Origin: Dyadobacter diqingensis
GTDB lineage: Bacteria > Bacteroidota > Bacteroidia > Cytophagales > Spirosomataceae
Length of the DNA stretch: 64,000 nucleotides
Direction of reading: 5' to 3'
Assembly (NCBI RefSeq): GCF_024220585.1
Contig: NZ_JAMXKF010000005.1
Location: 124,289 to 188,288, forward strand
Shown here piece by piece: positions 1 to 9,622 of this stretch (position 1 is its first letter; every line of letters begins with the position of its first letter). Under the pieces are notes generated by a model. That model saw only the letters and a list, made by a program, of their open reading frames with translations, had not been told where the DNA came from and searched no databases. A program made the position numbers and the translations under genes.

Positions 1-1
1 T

Positions 2-2230
2 GATATGGGCGGCGAAGCTTTTTATATCCGGGATGAAGAAACCGGCAGTTTTTGGTCGCCTTCATCTTTTCCGGCCATTGGAAATACGCCGTACATCACT
101 ACGCATGGTTTTGGTTATTCCACGTTCGAACATCGTGAACAAGGTGTTTTCTCGGAAATGCATGTGTCGGTAGACAAAGAGTCACCGGTGAAATTTGTTG
201 CGATCAGGATAAAAAATGAATCCGGAAGGGACCGCAAGTTATCTGTTACGGGTTTTTTACAAATGATTTTAGGGGATGTACATTCAAAAACCGGTATGCA
301 TATTGTCTCTGAACACGATGCTGAGAGCGGCGCTTTACTGATCAGAAACCGATACAATACTGCTTTTGCTGAACGGGTAACATTTTTTCAGGTGGACGGC
401 GTGTATCAGAGCTTTACTACGGACCGCTCTGAATTTATCGGCCGAAACCGCAATTTGAAAGATCCTCAGGCGATGTACCGCAAGAAGTTATCCAATAAAA
501 CCGGAGCCGCCATGGATCCCTGTGCGGCAATCCAGGTAAGTATCGACGTGACGGATGGTGAAGAAACGGAAGTTATTTTCAGGATCGGTAATGCGGAAAA
601 CAGCTTCGCTGCACAAACGCTGATCCGGCAGTTTTCGGATATTGATGCAATTAAGAATTCGGTTCAGGATGTTAAAGAATACTGGGACGAAATTTTAGGC
701 GCCGTCAGGATTGCCACACCCGACAATTCTCTTAACATACTGGCCAACGGCTGGCTCGTTTATCAGACACTGGCCTGTCGCGTTTTTGCCCGAAGTGGGT
801 TTTATCAGTCCGGAGGTGCTTTTGGTTTCAGAGATCAGTTGCAGGATGTACTGGCATTGCTGCACACAACGCCCGAACTGGCAAGAAAACAGATCATTTT
901 AAATGCGTCCAGGCAGTTTACCGAAGGCGATGTGCAACACTGGTGGCATCCGACGGAAGGCAGGGGCGTTCGCACGCATTGTTCAGACGATTTGTTATGG
1001 CTGCCATTTGTCGTTTCCAGGTATGTTAAGGTCACGGGAGACAAGGCAATTCTTAATGAGGAAATTGGATTTCTTGAAAGCCGGCTGTTGAATCCGGGTG
1101 AAGATTCTTTGTATGATCTGCCGATGAACAGCAGTCAGAGCGGCACTTTGTATCTGCATTGCGTCCGCGCCATAAAACATGGTTTGAAATTGGGCGTTCA
1201 TGGTTTGCCGCTTATCGGCTCGGGTGACTGGAATGATGGCATGGACCAGGTCGGAAATAAGGGAGTCGGGGAAAGTGTGTGGCTTGCTTTTTTCCTGTTT
1301 GATGTTCTTCAGCGTTTTGAAGATGTTGCCAATCTTTTTGGCGATGCCGCCTTTGCACAGTTTTGTGATCAACAGGCAACAAAAATTCAGAAAAATATCG
1401 AAGCCAATGCCTGGGATGGTAAGTGGTACAAACGTGCATGGTTTGATGATGGTGCTGAGCTGGGCTCGAAAGAGAATGTAGAATGCCGGATTGATGCGAT
1501 AGCTCAAAGCTGGTCGGTGCTTTCGGAAGCAGCAGGTGGTGAAAGAAAAATAACTGCGATGGCTTCCCTGGATGAGCATCTGGTAAAAAGGGACTTAAAA
1601 CTGATCCAGCTTCTTGATCCTCCGTTTAACGGGTTGGGACCCAATCCGGGTTATATTCAGGGATATGTGCCGGGCGTGAGAGAGAATGGCGGACAATATT
1701 CGCACGCTGCGATTTGGGCGCTTATGGGTTTTGCAGCTCTGGGCGAACGGGAAAAGGTCTACGAATTGTTTCAATTGATCAACCCTTTAAATCACAGTTC
1801 TGATGCAGTTTCTGCACAGATTTATAAGGTGGAACCATATGTGATGGCGGCTGATGTCTATGCGAACGAATCACATCAGGGGCGGGGAGGGTGGACCTGG
1901 TATACGGGATCCGCTGGCTGGATGTACCAGTTTATTACAGGATCATTTTTGGGAATGGAGCGTACGGCCGACCGGCTTAAACTTCGCCCTTGTTTTCCTG
2001 CCGAATGGCCCTCTGTGTTCATTCAGTATAAATTCAAAAGCTCCGTGTATCACATTACTGTTTTTCAGTTAAATGATATTGTTGACTCGTGGTGGCAATC
2101 CGGCGACGAACGCGGGATGGGTGATGAAATTATGCTGATCGATGATGGTTTGCAGCATCAAGTTTCGATCTATATCGGACTTGTTGCATCGCCGGCCGTT
2201 TTGCAACCGGAGCTGCCGGTAATAATTTAA
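2..2230 (+). CDS. GH94-type C-terminal part of a cyclic beta-1,2-glucan synthase-like protein (5' truncated by window)
   Basis: The reading frame is open to the left edge, so the first Met at position 5 is probably internal. The visible 741 residues match the phosphorylase-like GH94 module at the C-terminus of cyclic beta-1,2-glucan synthases (NdvB/ChvB type): an RDEETGSFWSP motif near residue 10, GYSTFEH near 38, FGFRDQLQDVLAL near 273, HCSDDLLWLPF near 325, GSGDWNDGMD with D411 as the candidate general acid, GVRENGGQYSHAA near 558 and GGWTWYTGSAGW near 635. In the full-length family this module trims and sets the size of the glucan made by the upstream GT84 domain. That domain cannot be seen here, so a stand-alone GH94 phosphorylase remains possible. 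A clear terminator follows the stop codon. Confidence 0.82.
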   Translation, partial: DMGGEAFYIRDEETGSFWSPSSFPAIGNTPYITTHGFGYSTFEHREQGVFSEMHVSVDKESPVKFVAIRIKNESGRDRKLSVTGFLQMILGDVHSKTGMHIVSEHDAESGALLIRNRYNTAFAERVTFFQVDGVYQSFTTDRSEFIGRNRNLKDPQAMYRKKLSNKTGAAMDPCAAIQVSIDVTDGEETEVIFRIGNAENSFAAQTLIRQFSDIDAIKNSVQDVKEYWDEILGAVRIATPDNSLNILANGWLVYQTLACRVFARSGFYQSGGAFGFRDQLQDVLALLHTTPELARKQIILNASRQFTEGDVQHWWHPTEGRGVRTHCSDDLLWLPFVVSRYVKVTGDKAILNEEIGFLESRLLNPGEDSLYDLPMNSSQSGTLYLHCVRAIKHGLKLGVHGLPLIGSGDWNDGMDQVGNKGVGESVWLAFFLFDVLQRFEDVANLFGDAAFAQFCDQQATKIQKNIEANAWDGKWYKRAWFDDGAELGSKENVECRIDAIAQSWSVLSEAAGGERKITAMASLDEHLVKRDLKLIQLLDPPFNGLGPNPGYIQGYVPGVRENGGQYSHAAIWALMGFAALGEREKVYELFQLINPLNHSSDAVSAQIYKVEPYVMAADVYANESHQGRGGWTWYTGSAGWMYQFITGSFLGMERTADRLKLRPCFPAEWPSVFIQYKFKSSVYHITVFQLNDIVDSWWQSGDERGMGDEIMLIDDGLQHQVSIYIGLVASPAVLQPELPVII

Positions 2231-2233
2231 TTA

Positions 2234-2268
2234 AAAACCCCACATCCAATGTCTGGATGCGGGGTTTT
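2234..2268 (+). terminator. Rho-independent terminator after the GH94 gene
   Basis: Left arm 2234-2248 and right arm 2254-2268 pair over 15 positions with one A-C mismatch around a 5-nt loop. The arms end in an A-tract and a T-tract, so it may work in both directions. It lies 4 nt after the GH94 stop and 23 nt before the end of the small minus-strand ORF. Confidence 0.8.
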
Positions 2269-2290
2269 ACTATTGAATTATTAGAACCAT

Positions 2291-2407
2291 CTATTCACTT
2301 GCGTAGGACTTGCCACCTTTTTTCGCTTTTTTATCTGCCCGTTTTTCTTTCAGATTTTTTTCGGCCTTTTTCTTGTCTCCCTTTTGAACAGTTTTTTCTT
2401 TCGACAT
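2291..2407 (-). CDS. Small lysine-rich protein (38 aa)
   Basis: An ATG at 2405-2407 (minus strand) opens a 38-residue frame, beginning MSKEKTVQKG and ending GGKSYASE, that stops with TAG. About 16 of 38 residues are Lys and there is no hydrophobic stretch, so a soluble, very basic, possibly nucleic-acid-binding or disordered peptide is expected. Similar tiny Lys-rich ORFs are often annotated as hypothetical in Cytophagales. It shares the bidirectional terminator at 2234-2268 with the convergent GH94 gene, which supports its being a real transcription unit. Function unknown; composition alone cannot prove it is translated. Confidence 0.45.
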   Translation of the reverse strand: MSKEKTVQKGDKKKAEKNLKEKRADKKAKKGGKSYASE

Positions 2408-2673
2408 GATTTTGTTGTTTCTGTAAGGTACACAATATTGGCGGTTATGTAATGTATGGTTGAAATCGTATTCGTTCTATTTTGATTACTTGTATAAATG
2501 GATGAAACACAAAAAGATAAAACCTTTGCTCAGGTATGTCGGGAGCCTTTTTATCGGTTAGCTGTCTATGCTGCGCAAAGTAATTTGATGCAGATGAATG
2601 ATTTATCTGGGAATGGCCTTGGTTAAGGCTACCTTGTAGTTAATATGGTGTCCATTTATTTTTCTTACATTCC
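2408..2673. other. Intergenic region between the small ORF and the CheB/CheR kinase
   Basis: This should hold divergent promoters for the flanking genes. A 42-codon frame from ATG 2498 to TAA 2626 (plus strand, beginning MDETQKDKTF) is open but has no recognised family, no clear ribosome site and no supporting context. It is recorded here without a coding call. Confidence 0.4.
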
Positions 2674-5600
2674 ATGCTCACAGCAGTACCACATCATATC
2701 ATAGCCGTAGGCGCGTCTGCGGGCAGTCTTGAAGAGCTGACCAACTTTTTTGATCATACTCCCCTGGACGGGGTTTCCTATGTGATTGTCCAGCATTTGT
2801 CCTCGGATTTTAAGAGCAGAATGGTAGAGCTGCTTTCCAAACATAGCAAGCTGGTAGTTCAGCAGGCCGAGGACGGGATGCAGGTTGTAAACAATCAGGT
2901 ATATCTTATTCCAAACGATAAATTTTTGACGATCCGCGGCCTGAAGTTGTATTTGAGAGATAAGGAAAATGAACGGGCTCCTTACATGACGATAAATACT
3001 TTCTTCATTTCTCTCGCAGCAGATCTCGGCCCGAAGGCCATCGGTGTCATTCTTTCAGGAATGGGCTCAGACGGCACCGCAGGTATTAAGGCCATCAAAA
3101 AGGCAGGCGGGCTGGTGATTGCGAGAAACCCGGAAACTACCGAATTTCATAGCATGCCTTCCAATGCGATTGCTTCCGGCATGGTCGATTTTGTTCTTGA
3201 ACCTGAAACCATGCCTGAGGTTATTGAAGATTATGTAAAACGAGAGATAGACTTGCAGGTATCGGGTATTGATGATGAACTGCATGTAGCGGAAATCATT
3301 GAGCTTATCAACCACCAGTTGCCGCTTGATTTTTCGGATTATAAACAATCGACGATCCTGAGAAGGATCAAAAGAAGGGCGGCCTCTCATGGTTTTAAAG
3401 ACCTCGAAAGTTACCTTCAGTTTGTGAAGGTCAATTCAGTTGAACTGGAAGCACTTGCCAAAGATTTTTTGATTAGCGTCACTGCATTTTTCAGAGATAG
3501 TGAAGCTTTTGATATTATTGAAAAGAAGGTTCTGCCGGAAATCATCGAAAACCTGTCGCCGCGCCAGGAAATTCGTATGTGGATCACAGGCTGTGCCACA
3601 GGCGAAGAAGCTTATTCGCTTGCCATGCTGCTGTATGAACAATTGGGGGAGAAGGTCAATGAACATACCGTCAAAATTTTTGCAACCGATCTTGACAGCG
3701 CGGCGCTGGTACATGCAGGCAGAGGTGTTTATAATTCAGGGATCATGGCCAATGTTTCGACAGCCCGTCTCGAAAGGTTTTTTCAGATTGAGGAGAATGG
3801 GTATAAAGTAAGGCCTGAGCTGCGGAAAATGGTCATTTTTGCACAGCACGACCTGGTTAAAAATCCTCCGTATTGTAACATGCACTTTATCAGCTGCCGG
3901 AACCTATTGATTTACATGACGCCGGCGCTGCAAAAGAAGATATATCTGATGTTGCTTTTTGGACTCAGGCAGCAAGGATATCTGTTTTTGGGATCAAGCG
4001 AAAATCCTTCCCCAATATTACAGAGCCTCGAAGTTGTCAGTAAAAAATGGAAGATATATAAAAATCTGGATTCGAATCTGGCCGTACGATTTGAGTCATT
4101 TTCGCTGCCCAGGGTTATGTATGCGAAGCCATCCGATCTTGTAAATCCGCTGGATGATACCTTCAAGAGTATCGACAGGACTTTGGGTGATGCCGTAAGC
4201 GAAACGGTGATGACTGATCTGGGGTATCTGATTGTTTGCATTGATCAAAATGAAAAGATCCTGAAATCTTATGGGGACACTTCCAAATTTCTGCTTCAAA
4301 AAATCCTTACTTCTGACCTGACGGAGTTGTTGCCCGGCCCGCTTGCCGTGGCTTTTAAAACCGTCAGAAGTGAGGTTTCTATTAGTAATGAGTCCACTTT
4401 GGTTAGCGGGATAAAAATCCAGCAGGGTTCCGATGTTATCAAGGTGACCTTATCTGTGAGTCCAATGATTTTCAAAGGCCGGCGTAATGGTTTTTTGGTC
4501 GTACGTTTCAGCGAGGACACGCCTAATGGGTCCCTGATAGACGCTGGTCAGATTTTCGATGAACAGACTTACCTAAGCAAGTATACGACAAGCCTCGAAT
4601 TGGAAAACAGGGAGCTGAAAGAAAAACTTATTGCTGCCGGAGAGAAGCTGTATTCGCTAAATGAAAATATGCAGTCTTTTAACGAAGAGCTGCTTTCGGC
4701 CAATGAAGAGATGCAGAGCACGAACGAAGAAATGCAGTCGGTTAACGAAGAGCTGCACACGATCAATTCCGACTATCAGTTTAAAAACAAGGAGCTGCTT
4801 GAACTCAATGATGATCTGAATAACTATTTCAGGAGTAATGTCAACGGGCAGTTGTTTATAGACAAAGAACTTAGGATCATGAAGTTCTCGCCGGGTGCGG
4901 TTAAGCTGATCAATCTTCTTGACAGCGATATCGGGCGGCCAATAGGTAATATCTCGACCAATTTTAAGTTCGAAACAATCACCGACGACATCAGGATGAT
5001 ATTGACGCAAGATTCTGTCATCACCCGCGAGATCGAGGCAAATGATGGTCGCTGGTATCAGGTGATGACCATGCCGTATATCCAGCAGCCGGATAACAAA
5101 ACCACGGGAGCGATTATTACATTCAATGATATCACCGAGCTGAAAATAACACAACAGCAACTTGACAAAAAGAACGAAATTTTGACGCGCGTTAACGCCG
5201 ATCTCGACAATTTTGTTCACACTGCCTCACATGATTTGCTGGCACCCCTGACAAGTATTGAGGCAAGTATTTCGGTGATGAATGCGATAAAAACCGGTGA
5301 TGCTGAACTGGATGAGTTTTTGCCGATCATTGATACATCGATTAAAAAATTCAGATCCCTGATCGGTGAAATTGCAGTGGTGGCCAAAATTGAAAATGAT
5401 TCACTGGTAACAGAACTTGTTGATGTGGACGAAATTCTGGATAATATTGTTTGGAGCCTGGCCGACAGAATCAAAGCCAGTGATGTGCTGATCCGACGAG
5501 ACCTTCAGATTAAACAAATCGATTTTTCACGAAAGAATCTCAGAAGCATACTGTTCAATCTGATTTCAAATGGTATAAAGTATAAGTCCGAAAGGCCTCC

Positions 5601-5865
5601 GGTAATCGATATCTGTCTGACAGCAGATGCTGAAAACACAATTCTTTCCGTAAAGGATAATGGGATTGGTATGGAAAGAGATCATATTGACAAAATTTTC
5701 GACAAGTATGCCAGACTACAAGTCAATGTGGAAGGGCAGGGGATTGGCCTTTATCTTGCTAAAAAGATCGTAAATGCATCAGGAGGTAAAATCAGTGTAG
5801 AAAGTGAGCCAGGTAAAGGCAGCAAATTTACTATCCATTTTAATAATGTGTTGAATAAGGTTTAA
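2674..5865 (+). CDS. CheB-CheR-PAS-histidine kinase fusion protein
   Basis: A 1063-aa cytoplasmic signalling protein. Residues 1-190 form a CheB methylesterase domain with the triad S15 (GASAGS), H41 (VQHL) and D133 (GMGSDGT). Residues 205-475 form a CheR methyltransferase domain with the SAM motif GCATGEE at 306-312, then FATDLD and SCRNLLIYM. A heptad-like coiled coil rich in NEEMQS repeats spans about 645-715, then comes a PAS domain at about 720-835. The HisKA domain has H853 in the ASHDLLAPLTS motif, and the HATPase domain shows N-box SNGIKY, G1 DNGIGM and GQGIGLYL. No REC domain is present in CheB, so control must come from elsewhere. No chemoreceptor or other che gene lies nearby, so a role outside motility is likely. 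No membrane segment is visible. ATG 2674 is the first good start. Confidence 0.93.
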   Translation: MLTAVPHHIIAVGASAGSLEELTNFFDHTPLDGVSYVIVQHLSSDFKSRMVELLSKHSKLVVQQAEDGMQVVNNQVYLIPNDKFLTIRGLKLYLRDKENERAPYMTINTFFISLAADLGPKAIGVILSGMGSDGTAGIKAIKKAGGLVIARNPETTEFHSMPSNAIASGMVDFVLEPETMPEVIEDYVKREIDLQVSGIDDELHVAEIIELINHQLPLDFSDYKQSTILRRIKRRAASHGFKDLESYLQFVKVNSVELEALAKDFLISVTAFFRDSEAFDIIEKKVLPEIIENLSPRQEIRMWITGCATGEEAYSLAMLLYEQLGEKVNEHTVKIFATDLDSAALVHAGRGVYNSGIMANVSTARLERFFQIEENGYKVRPELRKMVIFAQHDLVKNPPYCNMHFISCRNLLIYMTPALQKKIYLMLLFGLRQQGYLFLGSSENPSPILQSLEVVSKKWKIYKNLDSNLAVRFESFSLPRVMYAKPSDLVNPLDDTFKSIDRTLGDAVSETVMTDLGYLIVCIDQNEKILKSYGDTSKFLLQKILTSDLTELLPGPLAVAFKTVRSEVSISNESTLVSGIKIQQGSDVIKVTLSVSPMIFKGRRNGFLVVRFSEDTPNGSLIDAGQIFDEQTYLSKYTTSLELENRELKEKLIAAGEKLYSLNENMQSFNEELLSANEEMQSTNEEMQSVNEELHTINSDYQFKNKELLELNDDLNNYFRSNVNGQLFIDKELRIMKFSPGAVKLINLLDSDIGRPIGNISTNFKFETITDDIRMILTQDSVITREIEANDGRWYQVMTMPYIQQPDNKTTGAIITFNDITELKITQQQLDKKNEILTRVNADLDNFVHTASHDLLAPLTSIEASISVMNAIKTGDAELDEFLPIIDTSIKKFRSLIGEIAVVAKIENDSLVTELVDVDEILDNIVWSLADRIKASDVLIRRDLQIKQIDFSRKNLRSILFNLISNGIKYKSERPPVIDICLTADAENTILSVKDNGIGMERDHIDKIFDKYARLQVNVEGQGIGLYLAKKIVNASGGKISVESEPGKGSKFTIHFNNVLNKV

Positions 5866-5901
5866 GGATTTTTTTACTGAAATTCACCGGTTAAGTAAAC
5901 C

Positions 5902-5937
5902 ATCAATGCCGATCCGAAATTTCGAACCGGCATTGAT
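5902..5937. terminator. Hairpin between convergent genes, likely bidirectional terminator
   Basis: A perfect 10-bp stem (ATCAATGCCG at 5902-5911 with CGGCATTGAT at 5928-5937) sits between the converging CheB/CheR kinase and the T9SS protein. No long T-run follows on either side, so terminator strength is uncertain. Confidence 0.5.
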
Positions 5938-5959
5938 AATCAGTACTTGAATGTAGTTT

Positions 5960-8900
5960 TTATCTGGCCACCAAAATCTTTTCTGTTTGTATCGCGCCAC
6001 CTGTTTTTACAATTTGTACGAGGTAAATGCCAGCCGGCAAATGATTAACGGCTATGCCTTGCGGCGTCATCTCAGTTTGGTTTATTACTATTTTACCAGC
6101 GGTATTGAGTATACGAACGGATGCCACCTGGGCTGGCATATTGGCCTTTATAAAAATCCTGTCAACGGCCGGGTTAGGATATACTTCCATTTTTACCAAT
6201 TCTTTAAATTCCAGATTCCCGACTTTCCCGTATACGATACTGCCATCAGAATGCACCATTTTTACCCGGTAAAAATTCTGGCCTTCATCGGGTTTGAGAT
6301 CCATCATGGAATGAACTCCCGCACTTTCTGTTGCCTGTGAAGCTGACAGTTCCCCGATTGTTGCCCACTCATGCGAATCGGTACTTTTCTGTACCTGATA
6401 ATAATCCAGTCCTTTCTCCGAAGTTACTTCCCAGCTGATTCTGGCCTGACTTTCAACTTTGTCGGCTGCAAAGGAGGATAGTTTTATGGGGACGTCAACT
6501 TGTGTAAATATGGTCGTGGAAAATATGTGTACGGAACCTGCACCTGCCAATTGATTCTGTTCAGCGGTATCGAACTGATCAAATGGTGCACCTGCAATGG
6601 CGCTTAGCCCGCTGATAGCCACGGCCTGCCCGAACTGATCTCCGGCATGCCGGTTATAGGCTGTGATTTTTTTCTCCTGTCCCCAGTTATCCTGTCCGCC
6701 AATGTTTTTGTGGAACAAATAAGCAGAACCAGATCCGTTGCGAGTGTCTGAAAGAGCTGCGTTTTCATCTTCAAGATAGGCACCTACGATGGCGTAATCC
6801 GCGTTGATGGACACCGATGCGCCAAACAAGTCTTCCTTGGAGCGGTCTGCTGCGGTCAGCTTTTTGATTTGTCCCCAGCTCTCGTTACCTCCCTGATCTT
6901 TCTTGAATATGTAGGCGGAGCCTGCATACTGTTTGTAGTCGGTATCCAGACTGTTTTCCGATTCAGCATAGGCGCCTACGATTGCGTAATCGCCGCTGAT
7001 GGATACGGAACGACCGAAACCGTCATTGTAGGTTGGAACAGAAGCATATACCTTTTTGGCCAGAACCCAGTTGTTACGATATTTGTCATCTTTTTTAAAG
7101 ACATAAGCAGCGCCGGAATTGATGATGAAAGAGCCGGCAGCATTATGGTAGTCGTTTTGTGCGCCGACAATAATATGATTCCCGCTGACGGCAACCGAAT
7201 TTCCGAAATAGGCATTGTCAAATCTTGCTTCGGCGATTAACTCCTTGGTCTGGTTCCAGTTTTGGGTGTTTGCATCTTTGGCAAATACATATGCGGAACC
7301 GTAGTTTTGGTCGCCAATGGACATATCGGTGTTGGGCGCACCGACCACGGCGATACCTGCACTCATGGATACTGACGTCCCAAAAAGATCATTAGCCTGT
7401 CGATTTGACGCGGAGAGTTTATCAACCTGGCCCCAGTTTCCTGATTCGCCTGCGTCTATAAAGAAAACATATGCGGCTCCGGCATCTTTGAGGGCCCTGT
7501 TTCCTTCGGTATTAAAGTCATGACCAGGTGCTCCAACGATGACATAAGAGCCGTCAATCGCCACAGAAGTTCCGAAATGATCGCCAGCGCCACGTAATTC
7601 CGGTGTCAGTTTTTTGACCTGTACCCATTTGCCGTTGTTGTTAAACAGGATGTAAGCTGCTCCGGCATCCGGCAAGGTATTTCTTCCATACCGGTCCTGG
7701 TCCTCATTTGGAGAACCCACCACCGCATAATTTCCATTGATAGCGACCGAATAACCGTAATTGTCGTCAGGAGTAAGGTCTTCTGCAATGCTCTTTTTAA
7801 CAAAACCCCAGTTGTTGTTGCCACCCTTGTCGCGTTGGAAGAAATAGGCGGCGCCAGCCTGGCTCACTGGATTAGATTCTGACTCGTCATTGTCATGTCG
7901 CTCCGCACCGATCAACATATCCTGACCGGAAATTGCAACATTTGCACCAAATATGTCTCTGTCTTGTGGAATTGACGCTGTAATTTTCTTGATTTGTCCC
8001 CAGTTGCCAGCCCCGCCTTCATCTCGCTTAAACATATATGCTGCTCCGGAGCCCCGCATAGGATTTTGCCCTGTGGTACTATCTCCCAGCGCTCCAACAA
8101 TAACGTATTCACCGCTAATAGCCAGGGACATTCCAAAATAGTCGCCTGTTTGGTGTGTAGGAGTGGCCAAAGTTTTGGTCAGTCCCCATTTATTTGAACC
8201 ACCCTGATTTTTTTCGAACATATATGCAGCCTCAATGGTCGTACTAAGCCCATATCCCCGATCATGGCCAATAACCAGATAATTCCCACTGATGGCTACA
8301 CACCCACCAAATCCATAAGAGGTTGGCAGGTTAGGGGACACAACTGTGCTTATCAGTCCCCAGTTATCAGTTCCTCCCTGAAATTTGTTGTAAACCAAAA
8401 CAGAACCGGCATCCTCTCTTACGACGTTGTTCGCAAGTTTTATGTTTTCAAACGGACAGCCGACTACGATATTATCGCCACTAATGCCGACTGACATACC
8501 GTATTCGACAAATTCTCTACGTTCTACCATGGTAAGCTTTTTTACCTGGCCCCAGTTTTCTGTGCCGCCAGCGTTGTTTTTGAAAACATACGCCGCTCCG
8601 GCGAGGTATTTTTGGCCAGGCCCGTTAAGATCCTCTGTTTCACTTGGACTTCCAACCACAAGGTAGTCGCCGCTAATGGCAACAGAATAACCAAACAGGC
8701 CCATTTTAGTTGGTGTAGATGGAATAAGTTTCTTGATTTGTCCCCAATTATCCTCTCCGCCACGGTCTCTTTTGAACACGTAGGCGGCTCCTACATCATG
8801 CATACTTAGGAGTGCAGTGGGGTCAGAATCTTCAAACGCCGCGCCCACTACCACATAGTCTCCGTTGATGGCAACGGAGTAGCCGAAACCGGTGTGCTCC

Positions 8901-9232
8901 TTTCGTACGGCAGGGCAAATCTTTTTTAACTGCTTCCACTTACCATCGGTACGATGTAGAATATAGGCAGCGCCCGCCGATTTGAGCGTATTATCTCCTT
9001 CCATATCTTCCTGCTCTTCCCAGGCACCAACAACAGCATAGTCACCGGAGATTGCCACCGAAGCGCCGTAACCGTCATCTTTTGATCTGACACCGGTTGC
9101 TTTGTCATTCCGGTCTGACGCGTTGGCCTTAATAATCTGGTCCCAGTTTTGTGAGAAAGCGGTGGAGTAACAGCCGGCGAAGGCAATAAAAATAAGTATT
9201 GCCCGGAAGGCAATGTGTAAATTGTTTTTCAT
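5960..9232 (-). CDS. T9SS-exported protein with 14 FG-GAP-like beta-propeller repeats
   Basis: A 1090-aa secreted protein. An N-terminal signal peptide (about 1-28) is followed by 14 repeats of about 60-65 residues, each built around FG-x-SVAISGDYAVVGA and G-AAYVF cores, to about residue 925. A fibronectin-III-like stretch follows (about 930-1015), and residues 1018-1090 form a type A T9SS sorting domain (VYPNPAVDRIFI ... LPAGIYLVQIV). Fourteen repeats would suit two seven-bladed propellers. The expected path is Sec export, T9SS passage and attachment at the cell surface, with an adhesive or binding role. The FAGC near residue 21 resembles a weak lipobox, but the T9SS tail makes ordinary signal peptidase I cleavage more likely. 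No enzyme motif is visible. Nearest upstream gene is the thioredoxin-like ORF, 390 nt away. Confidence 0.88.
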   Translation of the reverse strand: MKNNLHIAFRAILIFIAFAGCYSTAFSQNWDQIIKANASDRNDKATGVRSKDDGYGASVAISGDYAVVGAWEEQEDMEGDNTLKSAGAAYILHRTDGKWKQLKKICPAVRKEHTGFGYSVAINGDYVVVGAAFEDSDPTALLSMHDVGAAYVFKRDRGGEDNWGQIKKLIPSTPTKMGLFGYSVAISGDYLVVGSPSETEDLNGPGQKYLAGAAYVFKNNAGGTENWGQVKKLTMVERREFVEYGMSVGISGDNIVVGCPFENIKLANNVVREDAGSVLVYNKFQGGTDNWGLISTVVSPNLPTSYGFGGCVAISGNYLVIGHDRGYGLSTTIEAAYMFEKNQGGSNKWGLTKTLATPTHQTGDYFGMSLAISGEYVIVGALGDSTTGQNPMRGSGAAYMFKRDEGGAGNWGQIKKITASIPQDRDIFGANVAISGQDMLIGAERHDNDESESNPVSQAGAAYFFQRDKGGNNNWGFVKKSIAEDLTPDDNYGYSVAINGNYAVVGSPNEDQDRYGRNTLPDAGAAYILFNNNGKWVQVKKLTPELRGAGDHFGTSVAIDGSYVIVGAPGHDFNTEGNRALKDAGAAYVFFIDAGESGNWGQVDKLSASNRQANDLFGTSVSMSAGIAVVGAPNTDMSIGDQNYGSAYVFAKDANTQNWNQTKELIAEARFDNAYFGNSVAVSGNHIIVGAQNDYHNAAGSFIINSGAAYVFKKDDKYRNNWVLAKKVYASVPTYNDGFGRSVSISGDYAIVGAYAESENSLDTDYKQYAGSAYIFKKDQGGNESWGQIKKLTAADRSKEDLFGASVSINADYAIVGAYLEDENAALSDTRNGSGSAYLFHKNIGGQDNWGQEKKITAYNRHAGDQFGQAVAISGLSAIAGAPFDQFDTAEQNQLAGAGSVHIFSTTIFTQVDVPIKLSSFAADKVESQARISWEVTSEKGLDYYQVQKSTDSHEWATIGELSASQATESAGVHSMMDLKPDEGQNFYRVKMVHSDGSIVYGKVGNLEFKELVKMEVYPNPAVDRIFIKANMPAQVASVRILNTAGKIVINQTEMTPQGIAVNHLPAGIYLVQIVKTGGAIQTEKILVAR

Positions 9233-9622
9233 GGCAATGTGCTAAAAAGTTGAAAAATTAAGTGATTGAAGTTTTGGTATTGCTAACCGTCTGCCGTTTC
9301 GGAAGCGTGTTGCAGAAGGCGATACAAACCTAGGCAGGATCAAAAACAACCACTATTTTTTGAGGTATACAAAAGGTTAATACACCAGTGTTAGGAGGTG
9401 TACAAATGGTGTACAAGGTTTGATAAACCTTAAAATTTCAACTTACGGGCACTTTTAAAGGGGAAAAGACGATAATAATTGAGGGGGAAGAGCAACCTGC
9501 GTACAGGAAATTTGTCTGGGTTTGGCTCAATAAACACTCGTTTGACAGGATTGCTTTATGCTTATCGAATTCGTCTGTTAAAGAACTGTTAGACTAAAAG
9601 CTATTCTAAAACGGTATCAACC
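9233..9622. other. 390-bp intergenic leader of the T9SS protein gene
   Basis: No coding frame of interest. It contains the GGTRTACAA repeats listed separately and otherwise AT-rich sequence. It probably holds the minus-strand promoter of the T9SS gene, but no clear TTTG/TAnnTTTG pair was found. Confidence 0.5.
9364..9416. promoter_or_regulatory. Direct repeats of GGTRTACAA, candidate operator
   Basis: GGTATACAA (9364-9372), GGTGTACAA (9397-9405) and GGTGTACAA (9408-9416) repeat in one orientation, with an inverted TACACC at 9381-9386. The last two copies start 11 bp apart, about one helical turn. They lie 130-185 nt upstream of the T9SS gene start. The same GGTGTACAA occurs at 24404-24412 upstream of the SGNH hydrolase gene. 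Function is inferred only. Confidence 0.3.

Noticed and set aside
995-1579. 194-aa minus-strand frame inside the GH94 gene
   Set aside because: Overlaps the conserved GH94 core and shows no recognisable domain.
2498-2626. 42-codon plus-strand frame beginning MDETQKDKTF
   Set aside because: No family, no clear ribosome site, no context; kept only as a note on the intergenic region.
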